Shown: one piece after another, positions 1-8,739 of the stretch | Layout of the letters: every line of letters begins with the position of its first letter | Numbering within the stretch: position 1 is the first letter of the stretch | DNA from: Chaetoderma sp. LZ-2023a | Lineage: Eukaryota; Mollusca; Caudofoveata; Chaetodermatida; Chaetodermatidae | Reading direction: 5' to 3' | Length of the DNA stretch: 64,000 nucleotides | Assembly: GCA_034401795.1 (NCBI GenBank) | Contig: CM067370.1 | Location: 52,512,880 to 52,576,879 of the forward strand | The notes under the pieces: generated by a model | Seen by the model: the letters and a program-made list of their open reading frames with translations, nothing else | What the model was told of the DNA's origin: nothing | Database searches by the model: none | Program-made: the position numbers and the translations under genes

Positions 1-705
1 GCCTTAATAGAGACAACAAATTAATCACTGTCAGAAACATTGCATTAATAAAGATCTCAAATCAATCGCTGCCAGAAATATTGCATTAATAGAGGCACCA
101 AATCAATTACTATCGGAAACATTGCCTTAATCGAGACATCAAATGCATCATTGTCAGAAACATTGCATTAATAGAGACTGCAACTCTATTCCTGTCAGAA
201 ACATTGCATTAATAGACACCAAATTAATCGCTGTCAGAAACATTGCATTAATAGAGACACTAAATCAATCACTGTCAGACACATTGCATTAATAGTGACT
301 CCAAATCAATCCCTGTCAGTATCATTGCATTATAGAGATTCCAAATCACTCGCTGTCAGAAACATTGCATTAATAGAGATTCCGAATCAATCACTGCCAA
401 CAACATTGCATTAATTAGACACCAAATCATTTACTGTAAGAAACATTGCATTACTAGAGACATCAAATCGATCACCCTCAGAAACATTACATTACTCGAG
501 ATACCAAATCAATCACTGTCAGAAACATTGCGGTACCACAGAAACCAAATCAATCACTCAGAAACATTGCATTAATAGAGATTCCAAATAAATTACTGTC
601 AGAAACATTGCATTAATCTATAACCAAATCAATCAATGTCAGAAACCTTGCCTTACTAGATGCACGTACAAATCAATCACAGTCAGAAACATTGCCGCAA
701 TGGAG
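1..705. repeat. Minisatellite, ~41-bp unit
   Basis: About 17 imperfect head-to-tail copies of a unit containing CATTGCATTAATAGAGAC and AAATCAATCACTGTCAGAAA. Unit length varies by a few bases through small indels. The array runs off the left edge of the window, so its full size is unknown. No coding potential is seen. Confidence 0.9.
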
Positions 706-802
706 TTATATATGCCTCGCTAGATTCATAGATATTACTCACTAGATTCCTCATCACTAGGGTCTCAAAAACCTTCTCTATCTCTGTCATAACAGTTAGC
801 CT

Positions 803-1745
803 TTGAATCTCACATTGATCTTGGCGTATGGCCATGTTACAGAGGAGACTGGCGTGGAGGTGTCATCTTTCTCCCCATTGAAATCCGTACGTGAAAGTTC
901 CACAAGACACCCCCACCCTCCCCCAGTGGCAATAGTGGGTATGCCGCTAGAGATAGAATATGCTGATGATGTGGACTTCATAGGTGAGGAAAAGAAATCC
1001 CTTGGCGAACTTCTCCCAACAGCTGCAAGCAAACTAATAATTGAAAATCTCTTTATGAATGAATCCAAAACAGAGCTCACCCACAAATACCTATCTACAA
1101 AGCATGAAACTAAGGAAAATGAGATCAACTTCGTTGCGGCGAACCATGGTGGAAAAGTAAAATCCTGGGCTCTGCTTTGCGGTACTGCTGACATTGCTGG
1201 ATGCTGCATCATGGGGAACACAGGTTTCCAGTCCTTCTGTAAGCTATGGATTCGTAGATCAAAGATGCCCTTGATTAAAATGCTACGTGTATAGAATGCA
1301 ACATGAGTATCGTTGAGTTTGTATAATGGTAACAGCTGGACAGCTCCAAAGGCAGTTCTAGACAAACTCGGTGCCTTCACCGCAAACACCTATGCACCAT
1401 CACTGGACACCGATGGCCAGACAGCATAATTTCCAACGATGCATTATACAAGATGTGTAATACGTCGCCGCTGTCTGTAAAGGTCGCCCAGCAAAGATGG
1501 TCCATGACTGGCCATGTGCTAATGATGCCAGAAGAGACACCAGCCCAGCAAGCCTTGTAATTCGCCCTACTCTGAGCCAGCAAATACAAAACCAGGAGAG
1601 GACGTCATTGCATAAATCTGCTAAGCGTGCTACGCGGTGACCTCAAGAAAGCAGGACTCGGTACACTCAAGTCAAGAATGGACCTGAGGAAGCTAAGAAG
1701 TATGGTTGAGGACAAGATATAGTGGGCAAAGATGAAGAAGGGCTG
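803..1745 (+). pseudogene. Non-LTR retrotransposon reverse transcriptase remnant
   Basis: The longest open piece (803-1294) contains LEIEYADDVDFI, the YADD catalytic box of reverse transcriptases, then the thumb-like stretch NLFMNESKTELTHKYL. Downstream, in other frames, come pieces typical of the end of LINE-type polymerases: WIRRSKMPLIKMLRV, then a segment with a FHRKHLCTI-like reading and a W(S)MTGHVL motif around 1500, and KAGLGTL near 1650. At least three frameshifts or stops break it, and the 5' half with endonuclease is missing. It is a dead 3' fragment. The LINE clade cannot be named safely from this much. A related scrap is at 56483-56700 on the other strand. Confidence 0.75.
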
Positions 1746-2330
1746 ATTGCAGCTATAGGATGTTTTTACAACTACAGCCGCAGAATACGGTAATCATACA
1801 TATGGCCATGTTATGTTTTAAAACACCTACATGCAATTCTTCTGATCGAGGTGTGCCTTTTGGAGATTTTATATTGTCATCACTTAGTCACTACTAAAGC
1901 CCGCCATACACATCACGACCCACAGGTTTCACATACATTTAATGCATAGAATTAATGGCTGTTATCCCGGACTCACATATAGGAGACAGGTTATTCCTTT
2001 TCCCTATGTCCATCGGTTAGTCAGCCAGGCAGTCAGTCCGTCCGCTCGTGTGCTACAGAGCTGCGCTTGTACTAGATTTGCCTCGGTGTCTCAAATTAAA
2101 AAATGCATACTGGTACCATTAAAGTAGTTGCAACTCATTGGATATCAATTAGGTGTCAGCTCGGCGCCCTATGTGTTTTAAGCATTACACGCATTTAGGG
2201 TAGAACAACATCAACGGCATGCTAAAGTGACACTAAAATGGTGACATCGCAAATAGATACATTACTATCGCTGAGGTAGGTGGGGGTATTATTGGCAGTT
2301 AACGCATGCTAATTGAATATTCAGTTCCAG
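1746..2330. other. Intron or upstream DNA, nothing recognised
   Basis: No exon with good splice sites and no clear repeat was found here. Further upstream exons of the host gene are expected, because the first exon seen begins in phase 1, but they are not visible in the window. Confidence 0.5.
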
Positions 2331-2495
2331 GTAACTGGTCACCCTGGTCTGATTGGGCTCAGTGCTCTGTACCATGTGGTGGTGGCACTAGAGGACGGTC
2401 GCGCACATGCACCAATCCCGCACCACAATTTGGGGGAGCCGGCTGTCAGGGGGCTGACAGCGATGACAGATCATGTAACCCGCAACCGTGCCCAA
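2331..2495 (+). CDS. Host matrix-protein gene, exon a: thrombospondin type 1 repeat
   Basis: First recognisable exon of a + strand gene that ends at 31243. The acceptor is ...TTCAGTTCCAG and the donor GTAAGA. The 165-bp exon is phase 1 at both ends, as usual for shuffled extracellular modules. It encodes one complete TSP1 domain: [19 protein letters not shown], then RGRSRTC, then GxxC and two terminal cysteines (CNPQPC). The Trp ladder, the CGGG turn, the Arg strand and six Cys are all present. TSP1 modules bind glycosaminoglycans and matrix or cell-surface proteins. Upstream exons, including the start codon and any signal peptide, lie outside what can be recognised. The following exon fits in phase, so I assign the domain to the same gene. 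Confidence 0.85.
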
Positions 2496-2762
2496 GTAAG
2501 AACTATAGATAATAAAATTACCCAAGATGAGAGATCAGCATTCGGTTTGGTGTCACAAGATGACAGCTCTTTGAAGCAGATGTTCGATGTATGCATTTCG
2601 AAACTATCATCAACAGATCGTGATATCCTAAGTATCATCCTGATCTGTTGAATATATATAATATAATATATAAAATATATTTTATCAGAAACCATTCCTG
2701 CCATTGCGTGGTCAAATTATGTTCAAAAGAGTGAACAGCTCCCCTGTTTGGCTAATCATGAT

Positions 2763-3065
2763 AAACCACCACCACCACCACCACCACCACTGCCGCCGCC
2801 AACCCCACCACCACCACCACCACCACCACCACCACCACCACCACCACCACCACCACCACCACCACCACCACCACCACCACCACCACCAACACACCCACCA
2901 CCACCACCACCACCACCACCACCACCACCACCACCACCACCACCACCACCACCACCACCACAACAACAACAACAACAACAACAAAAGCAAAAACAACATT
3001 AGCAGCTACTACTGCAGCTGCTGCTGTTACTACTGCTACCGCTACCGCTACCGCTACCGCTGCCG

Positions 3066-3120
<55 letters not shown>

Positions 3121-3235
3121 GACGACGACGACGACGACGGCGACGGCGACAACGGCGACGACGGATGGTGCTGCTGCTGCTACTGCTATTGATAATAATG
3201 ATGATGATGATGATGATGATGGTGTAATGCATTAT
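2763..3235. repeat. Compound trinucleotide microsatellite
   Basis: A ~470-bp run of changing triplets: (CAC)n with small interruptions, (CAA)n, (CTG/CTA), (CCG/CTA), (TAC)n, (GAC)n with GGC, then (TGA/GAT)n. It ends a few bases before the acceptor of the exon starting at 3244, so it sits at the 3' end of an intron. The long His, Pro, Trp, Ser or Tyr open frames through it are products of the triplet repeat, not genes. Confidence 0.97.
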
Positions 3236-3243
3236 TTTATTAG

Positions 3244-3347
3244 CTCCTGCACCTATAACAGATTGTGATGACTGCATCCTTATAAATGGCATCGGATACA
3301 AGGATTTGAATCCATGTTGGACATACCTGCAATGCTTTTACGACGAG
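3244..3347 (+). CDS. Host matrix-protein gene, exon b: start of first chitin-binding-like domain
   Basis: The acceptor is ATTATTTTATTAG (3231-3243) and the donor GTAAAA (3348). Phase 1 in, phase 0 out; length 104. Read with one base from the previous exon, it encodes ITDCDDCILINGIGYKDLN followed by PCWTYLQCFYDE. The spacing of Cys and aromatic residues (C..C, Y, CW.YLQC) is that of the first half of a peritrophin-A/ChtBD2-type module. The module continues in the next exon, which begins DGTTIRAAERTVAWG. The exon is too short to appear as a long open frame. It bridges the phase mismatch between the TSP1 exon (phase 1 out) and the next exon (phase 0 in), which supports it strongly. Confidence 0.75.
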
Positions 3348-4545
3348 GTAAAAATGGACACATGCGTGCGTACGTGCGGTGACGTGTGCGTTTGCATAGC
3401 TGCACGTGGTCGCTTGTGCACGTATGTGTTTCTTAAAGTTTGACTGCATACGTATGCGTAAGGAAATCAATCCTATTAAAGGTGCATATTCACACAATAA
3501 TGCTTGAAAATAAAATTATTAAAATGGCATACTTTCAGAGGCTTAAAATGTGTGCATATAGATGTAAGGAAACGAAATAAATCTTAACATTGATGATTTC
3601 ATTCCGTACAAATTAGTATAATTTTTTTAGATGTCAATTTTAAATAGGGTCTCGTGTTTCTAATTCGATTTCACAAGCTAAAGAATTTTATTAATTTACA
3701 CGTGATGGAATTATACTATGTAAAGATTTATTTACATCTAGACCCACAATTTAAGCCTCTAAACGTACACAATTTAAACACTTTTATTTTTTAGCATTAT
3801 GGTGTGAATATGCATCTTCCAGTTTCTGTTCAGCGTTTCGGCGAAGCGGTTACATACGTAATTTTTAAAGAGATGTTAATCTCATCTTAACTGTTGTATT
3901 GCACTGATAGATTATGGTTGGTAGATTCCGTATCATTCTTATCATGCCACATTCCCGTATCTGTATCATAAGTATCTGCTTTGTAGCCAACACCGTCCAG
4001 TCAACTTAGTTTCCAAATATTCAATAGCGTACCTCTATGATTGCTAACCACATTGCTTATACCACATTGCCAAACTCGTGATGGTACCTCTATGACTGAG
4101 AGCATATACCGAGGCAGACACGTTAAGTTTTTTCTGATTAGTCGAAAAAAAGTCATGAACACCATCATAGGCTGAAAACGTATCAACATTTAGCTATTAA
4201 AGCCTGAATAGCTTTCGTTGTCAGCATGATAAAAAAGCTAAAATGTCAGTGATGGATTATGAGTGGAGAATTCTATCACCTGAGTGGGTAGTATAAGATA
4301 AGATGAAATTTCCTTTAAATAGCTACATTATCGGAATAATATTCAATTAAACGCCAAAATGCGAGGAAGCAGGAAGGCAAATTAAAGCAAATGATGCAAT
4401 GTGGGAATTGTTTAGCGTTCTACTAGTAACAATTCACTACCAACACACGCACGCACGAATGCACGCACGCGTGCACACACGCGCGGTCGTACGCACACGC
4501 ATATATGGAAACAGTCCTCACAATTAGAACGCTTAGTAGTATAGC
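3348..4545. other. Intron DNA left of the inserted element
   Basis: AT-rich sequence without recognised exons, apart from a CACG/CACACG-rich low-complexity patch at about 4438-4500. The ORFs here are not coding-like. Confidence 0.6.
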
Positions 4546-4664
4546 CGGTAGTAGAAAAATACCACCTCCCTCCACAGGCAACCGTTCCGTGATCCGCGGC
4601 TCCCACCGCCCTCTCAATTCCTGAGGCATAGGGTCATGGGCCCCACAAATACATACAAGATACC
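4546..4664 (-). repeat. Left copy of inverted terminal sequence
   Basis: On the minus strand this reads GTATGTATTTGTG ... TGACCCTATGCCTCA ... GAGAGGGCGGTGGGAGCCGC ... CTACTACCGGCT. It matches 14448-14570 on the plus strand with only a few differences. Read as protein, both copies contain ELRGRWEPRITERL, so the repeat may include the last codons of the integrase. Outside these limits similarity is not obvious by eye. Confidence 0.8.
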
Positions 4665-4783
4665 CAGGCCCTACACCCATCAGCCCAAGGTTTAAGAGCC
4701 TTGATATAGACTTTATCAAACATGCATTATAATACATGCAAATGGCTTAACGAACTGTGTTGGAGAATGTTGTGCGACACACA

Positions 4784-4981
4784 ATGCTCAGTTTCAGAAA
4801 GGCTGCTGTTGAGCTGAAGCCATGCGGAGGATGCGGAGCAGGTATTTATACAGACTGCGGACAATGTAAAGCATGCGGGGGTCATAAACATTCCAACAGA
4901 ATGAACTACAAGAAGGCCTGTGCCAGGAGAAAGTTCAGTTTAGTTATGGAAGAACTTAAACGCGTCATGCCATGCCTTTAG
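4784..4981 (+). CDS. Small CXXC-type zinc finger-like protein
   Basis: First gene inside the left end of the element. About 65 codons from the ATG at 4784; the frame is open from a GTG at 4757. The core reads PCGGCGAGIYTDCGQCKACG followed by N..NYKKACARRKF. The arrangement CGxC...DCGxCKxC...(K/N)..KxxCxRR matches the zf-CXXC fold, which in hosts binds unmethylated CpG (DNMT1, MLL, TET and CFP1 proteins). The first zinc cluster is short by comparison: one expected Cys of the leading CxxCxxC is missing, so this copy may be degraded or divergent. A role in recognising CpG DNA is inference from the fold only. Confidence 0.55.
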   Translation: MLSFRKAAVELKPCGGCGAGIYTDCGQCKACGGHKHSNRMNYKKACARRKFSLVMEELKRVMPCL

Positions 4982-5210
4982 AGACAGGCATCCACAGGGA
5001 TATACATCACCCACAGGTGCGGATCGCCACACATAATAGGGCCGGCCTCTCTCTGTTCTGTGTAGGCTCAGACAAACACATAATCTCTGCCAGAGTCACA
5101 TCGGCATGATGGGACCCCACCCCCATAGGGGCTTCCATCTACGTTGACAACGCTCACCTAGGAGGAGGCTAAAGTGATTATCATTTGAACCACGGCAGAC
5201 TCTGGCATGT
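4982..5210. other. Gap between element genes
   Basis: No coding sequence supported. It lies between the zinc finger gene on the plus strand and the convergent secreted-protein gene on the minus strand. Confidence 0.4.
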
Positions 5211-5466
5211 TCACATGTTACACAGAGAATCTGGTGCTGAGCAGGGGTCTCCAGCAGACAACACCCTCTCCACCCCATAGAGGTGGCAGTCAGACCCGAT
5301 CTCTTTACGTGGGTGAAAGCGGTCGTAAATGGTTCCCCGCAAGGGGTCGACCCAAGGATTGTACTGGGGGTCATCCAGGAAAGTGGGCCCACTTGCCATC
5401 CAATATCATGGCAGTCTCAGTGCCCTGTGCCACTGCTGTAGACGCAAGCACGAGAATTATGATGAG
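5211..5466 (-). pseudogene. Small secreted protein with signal peptide, broken
   Basis: Directly downstream of a TTTAA...TATATA promoter-like site (5476-5494, minus strand), the frame reads RILIIILVLASTAVAQG. This is a textbook signal peptide: a basic start, a hydrophobic core and an Ala-x-Ala cleavage site. The frame is then lost at about 5390 and continues one frame over as LDDPQYNPWVDPLRG, with two late Cys, to a stop at 5211. The expected start codon just before the first Arg is not ATG in this copy (the sequence is AGCCAGG). The family is unknown; in the element it would be a secreted or virion-surface-type protein. Confidence in coding is moderate and in function low. Confidence 0.45.
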
Positions 5467-5474
5467 AATCCTGG

Positions 5475-6451
5475 CTATATATGAAGAGTTAAACTGAACA
5501 CAGTGAACCCATCGAGAAATATCTGTGCCAGATCGAGCCCTGTTCCATCCGGATCGATAGTGATCTTCATCCCCTCAGGGGCAGGGGCTAGCTGCTTCAC
5601 TCTGCTGCTGGCTAAGAAACGTAGCTCTAGGACTATATGAGTCGTTTGCGGGCTAGTGAGTCCGACTCGCTGAAGCAGTTGAACAGCACCCTTAACTTTG
5701 GAGACATATGACACACCATCTACCCGTAGGGTGCCCTCCTGGAGGTTAACAGCTTCTTCTGGTCCATCGAATGGAGGACGCAGCAGGAGCGTTCCACCTG
5801 TAACCCCGATCCGGTGACCCACCCTCGTCAGGGAGACACCTTCACCTATATAGGTGAGGAAGGATGATCCCCGATTGTAGAGCTTTCGAACTGTCCCATC
5901 CTTTTTCACAACAGTGGAGAGGGGAGTAACCTCTATGTCAATGACTGCGGGAGGCCTATATAGGGGCAACCATGTTTGCCAGTCACCCCCAGGTCCAGCA
6001 CGGTACCACACTTCATTCTTCTCAAAAATGAACTGCAGGTTTTTTGCCAGGGTCAATAGCAGGCCATTATGGGCCATCGGCGGGGCACCGCTCGAATAGG
6101 GTTTGACCAGATGGAAGCTGAGGTCGTTATTTAGGGTTTTGTGTCTGCCACATCTGTATCCCAAAGCTCAATCAACGGCTCGAGGATGTACTTCCTCTTC
6201 AGGAAATCGTACCGAAACACGATCTTGTGGCCATCTATGTTGCGACCTAGGCACTCCTTCGTCACATCCTTGAGGTCTGTGAGCAGCTCCACCCCAGTAC
6301 CACCAATGGGGTGGGGGGAGAATGCATTTGAGCTGGCTTCGTACTGTCGGGCGAATGACTTGCCATCGCTCTCTTCTACCTTGGCAGCATCAACTGCGTA
6401 CACATCTGCCAGGTCAGCAAAACCAGTTGAGTGAGCAAATATGGGTTCCAT
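5475..6451 (-). pseudogene. Element gene, ~325 codons, candidate structural protein
   Basis: Two overlapping minus-strand frames form one gene. It starts at 6451 (MEPIFAHSTGFADLADVYA), runs to about 6135, then needs a -1 shift at the string ACAAAACCCTAAAT and continues as TLNNDLSFHL to the stop at 5475. The shifted part is rich in short beta-strand-like stretches (TTHIVLELRFLASS, GTGLDLAQIFLDGFTVFSL) with no catalytic motif, which suits a virion structural protein. That is inference. It is one of the longest genes in the element and among the best preserved. It is divergent from the gene at 6490 across a shared promoter with a palindromic GTTTAAAC. I do not recognise a named family with certainty. 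Confidence 0.6.
5476..5494 (-). promoter_or_regulatory. Promoter-like TTTAA-TATA site
   Basis: Minus strand GTTTAACTCTTCATATATA, ending about ten bases before the signal-peptide frame. Same layout as the sites before the other element genes. Confidence 0.5.
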
Positions 6452-6457
6452 AGCACG

Positions 6458-6486
6458 CTATAGAAGGGGTTTAAACAGGAGATATA
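6458..6486. promoter_or_regulatory. Bidirectional promoter with palindromic GTTTAAAC
   Basis: A single GTTTAAAC (6469-6476) serves both directions. Leftwards it is followed by CCCTTCTATAG and the ATG at 6451. Rightwards it is followed by AGGAGATATAACC and the ATG at 6490. Both halves have the TTTAA-spacer-TATA layout seen through the element. Confidence 0.6.
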
Positions 6487-6489
6487 ACC

Positions 6490-6867
6490 ATGCCGATTGT
6501 CCGACTGCTGCTCCCCAGTGGTGAGAACGTAATCTCACCCTCTCTAGAGGGGAGACGGGTGGTACAGTATTGTGTAGAATGGGTCATCTTCGAGGTGCCC
6601 CAGTGGGGCACAACGTACATACACGCCGATGTGCTACATCAACCTCCGGGCAGTGCATACAGCAGCTCCCTAGGAGAAGTCGGCCGGGACATGATAGAGT
6701 ATCTCCCAGGTGCCAACAGCAACCTATGGAAAGCTATCAGTCCTAGCCTGTTCACACCTGTAAATCAGCTGTTTGACAGTCCCTCCATTAACATATATGC
6801 CAGTACGGATAGGATATCGAACGCCCATTTAGAGTTTACACTCTTATTACTCATTGACCTAACATGA
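6490..6867 (+). CDS. Element protein, 125 aa, unknown
   Basis: Intact frame starting MPIVRLLLPSGENVISPS right after the shared promoter. It contains VEWVIFEVPQWGTTYIHADV and ends with the hydrophobic strand HLEFTLLLLIDLT. It looks like a small all-beta protein without catalytic motifs. The stop TGA overlaps the ATG of the next gene (ATGA at 6864-6867), so the two are probably expressed from one transcript. I do not recognise a family. Confidence 0.6.
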   Translation: MPIVRLLLPSGENVISPSLEGRRVVQYCVEWVIFEVPQWGTTYIHADVLHQPPGSAYSSSLGEVGRDMIEYLPGANSNLWKAISPSLFTPVNQLFDSPSINIYASTDRISNAHLEFTLLLLIDLT

Positions 6868-7408
6868 TATCATACCAGCATTATCTCACCTTGGCCGAGA
6901 TGATGAAGAAAGATGTTCGCCCTTCATGACCCCTGCACAGATAAAGGCCTTAAACGAACAGAGGCTCGCACGGCAACAAGAAGGAGAGCGACTACAGCTG
7001 GAGAACTGGTATCGACAGAACACGAGCCTTGCAAGGAGGCGAAGGAACAGTGACAATTTCCGATACTGGCAGACTCTACTGGAGGAGAGTAAGCGGGACG
7101 TAGGAGTCTTGTCAGACGACGATGAGCTAGATGTCTTCACAGACGAGGGTGAGCCAGGTGTCTTCTCAGACGAGGATGAGCCAGATGTCATACAGTGGAA
7201 AGAGGAGATGGCGCAGAAGTGTAAGACTAAGAAAGCCATCCAGCGGCGGACATACTATCTTGTTGATAAGGTGAAGTTCCAGATGTCACGTCTCAGAAAG
7301 CTACTGGCACCCGACATAGTGCTGGATGACCTCTGTCTAAGAGACATCTGTCTCAAAAACCAGCAAGCTGGCATGGTTCGCCCGGCTCTCCAAAATTTAC
7401 GCTTCTAG
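6864..7408 (+). pseudogene. Element protein, ~180 codons, charged, coiled
   Basis: Starts at the ATGA overlap (MISYQHYLTLAEMMKKDV). It shifts frame at about 6923 and continues as MTPAQIKALNEQRLARQQEG. The first part is helical and charged (an Arg/Gln/Glu-rich coiled-coil-like segment), the middle is strongly acidic with a repeated DE(D/G)E(L/P)DVF pattern, and the C terminus is basic and helical (AQKCKTKKAIQRRTYYLVDK). No enzyme motif. It may be a DNA- or scaffold-associated virion protein; function is unknown. One frameshift. Confidence 0.6.
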
Positions 7409-7440
7409 GCATCATGAACAGATTCTGCAAGTGATGCAGG

Positions 7441-7459
7441 TTTAATCTCCAGGTATACT
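7441..7459 (+). promoter_or_regulatory. Promoter-like TTTAA-TATA site
   Basis: TTTAATCTCCAGGTATACT directly before the ATG at 7460; same layout as the other element promoters. Confidence 0.55.
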
Positions 7460-8055
7460 ATGACAAAATCAGAGTGGCGGAAGCAACCAGAAATATACCC
7501 TCCCTAACGGCTGACGAGGGGGTACAGTACCTGGCTGGCGACTCCAGCAGATAGATACCATCAGCCAGAATCTCGTCCATGGGGCAGAAACGTACAGCAG
7601 AACACGCAGGCGATATAAGACAGGCTACAACGTCCTCGCGCGTACAACCACTGCTGCGGGTGTGATAGGAGCCAGTGCTGGGGTGGCAGCTGTGACCACT
7701 CTCGCTACAGGGGTGGGGACCATCGTCGCCATCCCGCTGGGTGGCGTGACACTAGCCGCCACTGTCTTGGTCACGGGCTTGGCAGCGGCAGATCACAAGG
7801 AGGCTGGAGAAGCATGCTAAGTATGTGGCACTGGCACAGAGTATGCTACAGACTATCGACGAGTCTGTCAGTAAAGCTCTCGAGGATGGCCAGGCCACTG
7901 ATGAAGAGTACCACCATATATTGAAGGTCCAAGCCCTGTACCGCACGGAAAAACCTAAAGTGCGACACCAATACCTCAAAGGCTCCAGCGGGCGAGTTGA
8001 TATGGAGGAGTTAAAAAACGAGATGTTATGGCGAGGTCGCCTCGCTGGTCTCTAG
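7460..8055 (+). pseudogene. Element membrane protein with Gly/Ala-rich double hydrophobic hairpin
   Basis: Starts right at the promoter-like site and is carried through three frames. First comes RVAEATRNIPSLTADEGVQY. Then a basic stretch, RTRRRYKTGYNVLA, leads into two Gly/Ala/Val-rich hydrophobic segments (VIGASAGVAAVTTLATG and VAIPLGGVTLAATVLVTG). Last is a soluble helical tail with SVSKALEDGQATDEEYHHIL to the stop at 8055. Two frameshifts lie near 7550 and 7800. Proteins of this layout recur beside other genes of this kind in invertebrate genomes, as far as I recall, but I cannot name a function. A virion membrane or scaffold role is inference. Confidence 0.6.
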
Positions 8056-8096
8056 AGTCGAGACGACTACAAATAGTGTGCTGCCTGTACGGTAGC

Positions 8097-8115
8097 TTTA
8101 AGAACACCAGTATAG
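8097..8115 (+). promoter_or_regulatory. Promoter-like TTTAA-TATA site
   Basis: TTTAAGAACACCAGTATAG directly before the ATG at 8116. Confidence 0.55.
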
Positions 8116-8346
8116 ATGGCCTTCCAACTGAACCTCACAACAGTCATCCGGAGCCAACCGCCCCTCCTGGGTACACCATTGACTGGCCTGAGAGGTCTAC
8201 TGGATGATATACCAGAGCTAACACCGTTCTCCATCACAGTGGATGGACGGTCCTGAACCAGCTTCTCCGTCAACCCACGACCGCTGACCAACCGCCCCAT
8301 CATCATCAAGGATGTGAAGCAAGCTGAACTTTGCCGTGTGGTGTGA
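8116..8346 (+). pseudogene. Element protein, 76 codons, one in-frame TGA
   Basis: The ATG follows the promoter-like site without a gap. The frame MAFQLNLTTVIRSQPPLLG ... FSITVDGRS meets a TGA and then goes on in the same frame with SFSVNPRPLTNRPIIIKDV to a stop at 8344-8346. Codon use and composition are alike on both sides of the TGA, so it is one gene with a nonsense change. The minus-strand frame over its 3' end is a shadow. Family unknown. Confidence 0.5.
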
Positions 8347-8347
8347 C

Positions 8348-8546
8348 ATGGCAGGATGTGGAGTAAGTTCCACCCTCCTTCACTCCTTTTCTGGTACTCC
8401 TGAAGCTGTGCTCATCACCAGCTATCTCAGATTCCACGTGTACTTCACTGTGTGACGAATCCTCCATGATCTGGGTGCAAGCCTCCTTGATAGAAACGCC
8501 TTCGACCCACAGCTCAACAGTCATAGCGTCTCAGCGGCCAGCAGAC

Positions 8547-8622
<76 letters not shown>

Positions 8623-8739
8623 AGCGCTCAGCCAGACTCAGTCGGTGGCATGGTGGTGACAACAGCAGTCTAGGGGTTTTGTACAGTGACCCGAGACGTG
8701 ACTACTCAGGATTCCCCTATTGAACCCCCTGACGAGTAG
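8348..8739 (+). pseudogene. Element gene 5' part, split by GA microsatellite
   Basis: Starts two bases after the previous stop: MAGCGVSSTLLHSFSGTPEA. An in-frame TGA follows after the Val at the end of LRFHVYFTV, then RILHDLGASLLDRNAFDPQL and SAASRLQ lead into a (GA)n tract at about 8548-8618. Beyond it a coding-like frame resumes (FSAQPDSVGGMVVTTAV, a TAG, then TRDVTTQDSPIEPPDE) to a TAG at 8737. The two halves differ in frame, as a dinucleotide expansion would cause. It may be one gene with the block that follows (8733-9425). Function unknown. Confidence 0.4.
8548..8618. repeat. (GA)n microsatellite inside an element gene
   Basis: About 35 uninterrupted GA dinucleotides. It lies inside decayed coding sequence and so grew after the element was inserted or stopped being under selection. 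Confidence 0.95.

Noticed and set aside
2704-3301. Long His-, Pro-, Trp-, Val- and Ser-rich ORFs
   Set aside because: All are translations of the trinucleotide microsatellite in different frames. The region lies in an intron between two well-supported exons.
4412-4737. Minus-strand ORFs at the left end of the virus-like element as a gene
   Set aside because: Only the ~120-bp terminal inverted repeat is coding-like, and it mirrors the integrase 3' end at the right end. The rest is low-complexity CA/CG sequence.
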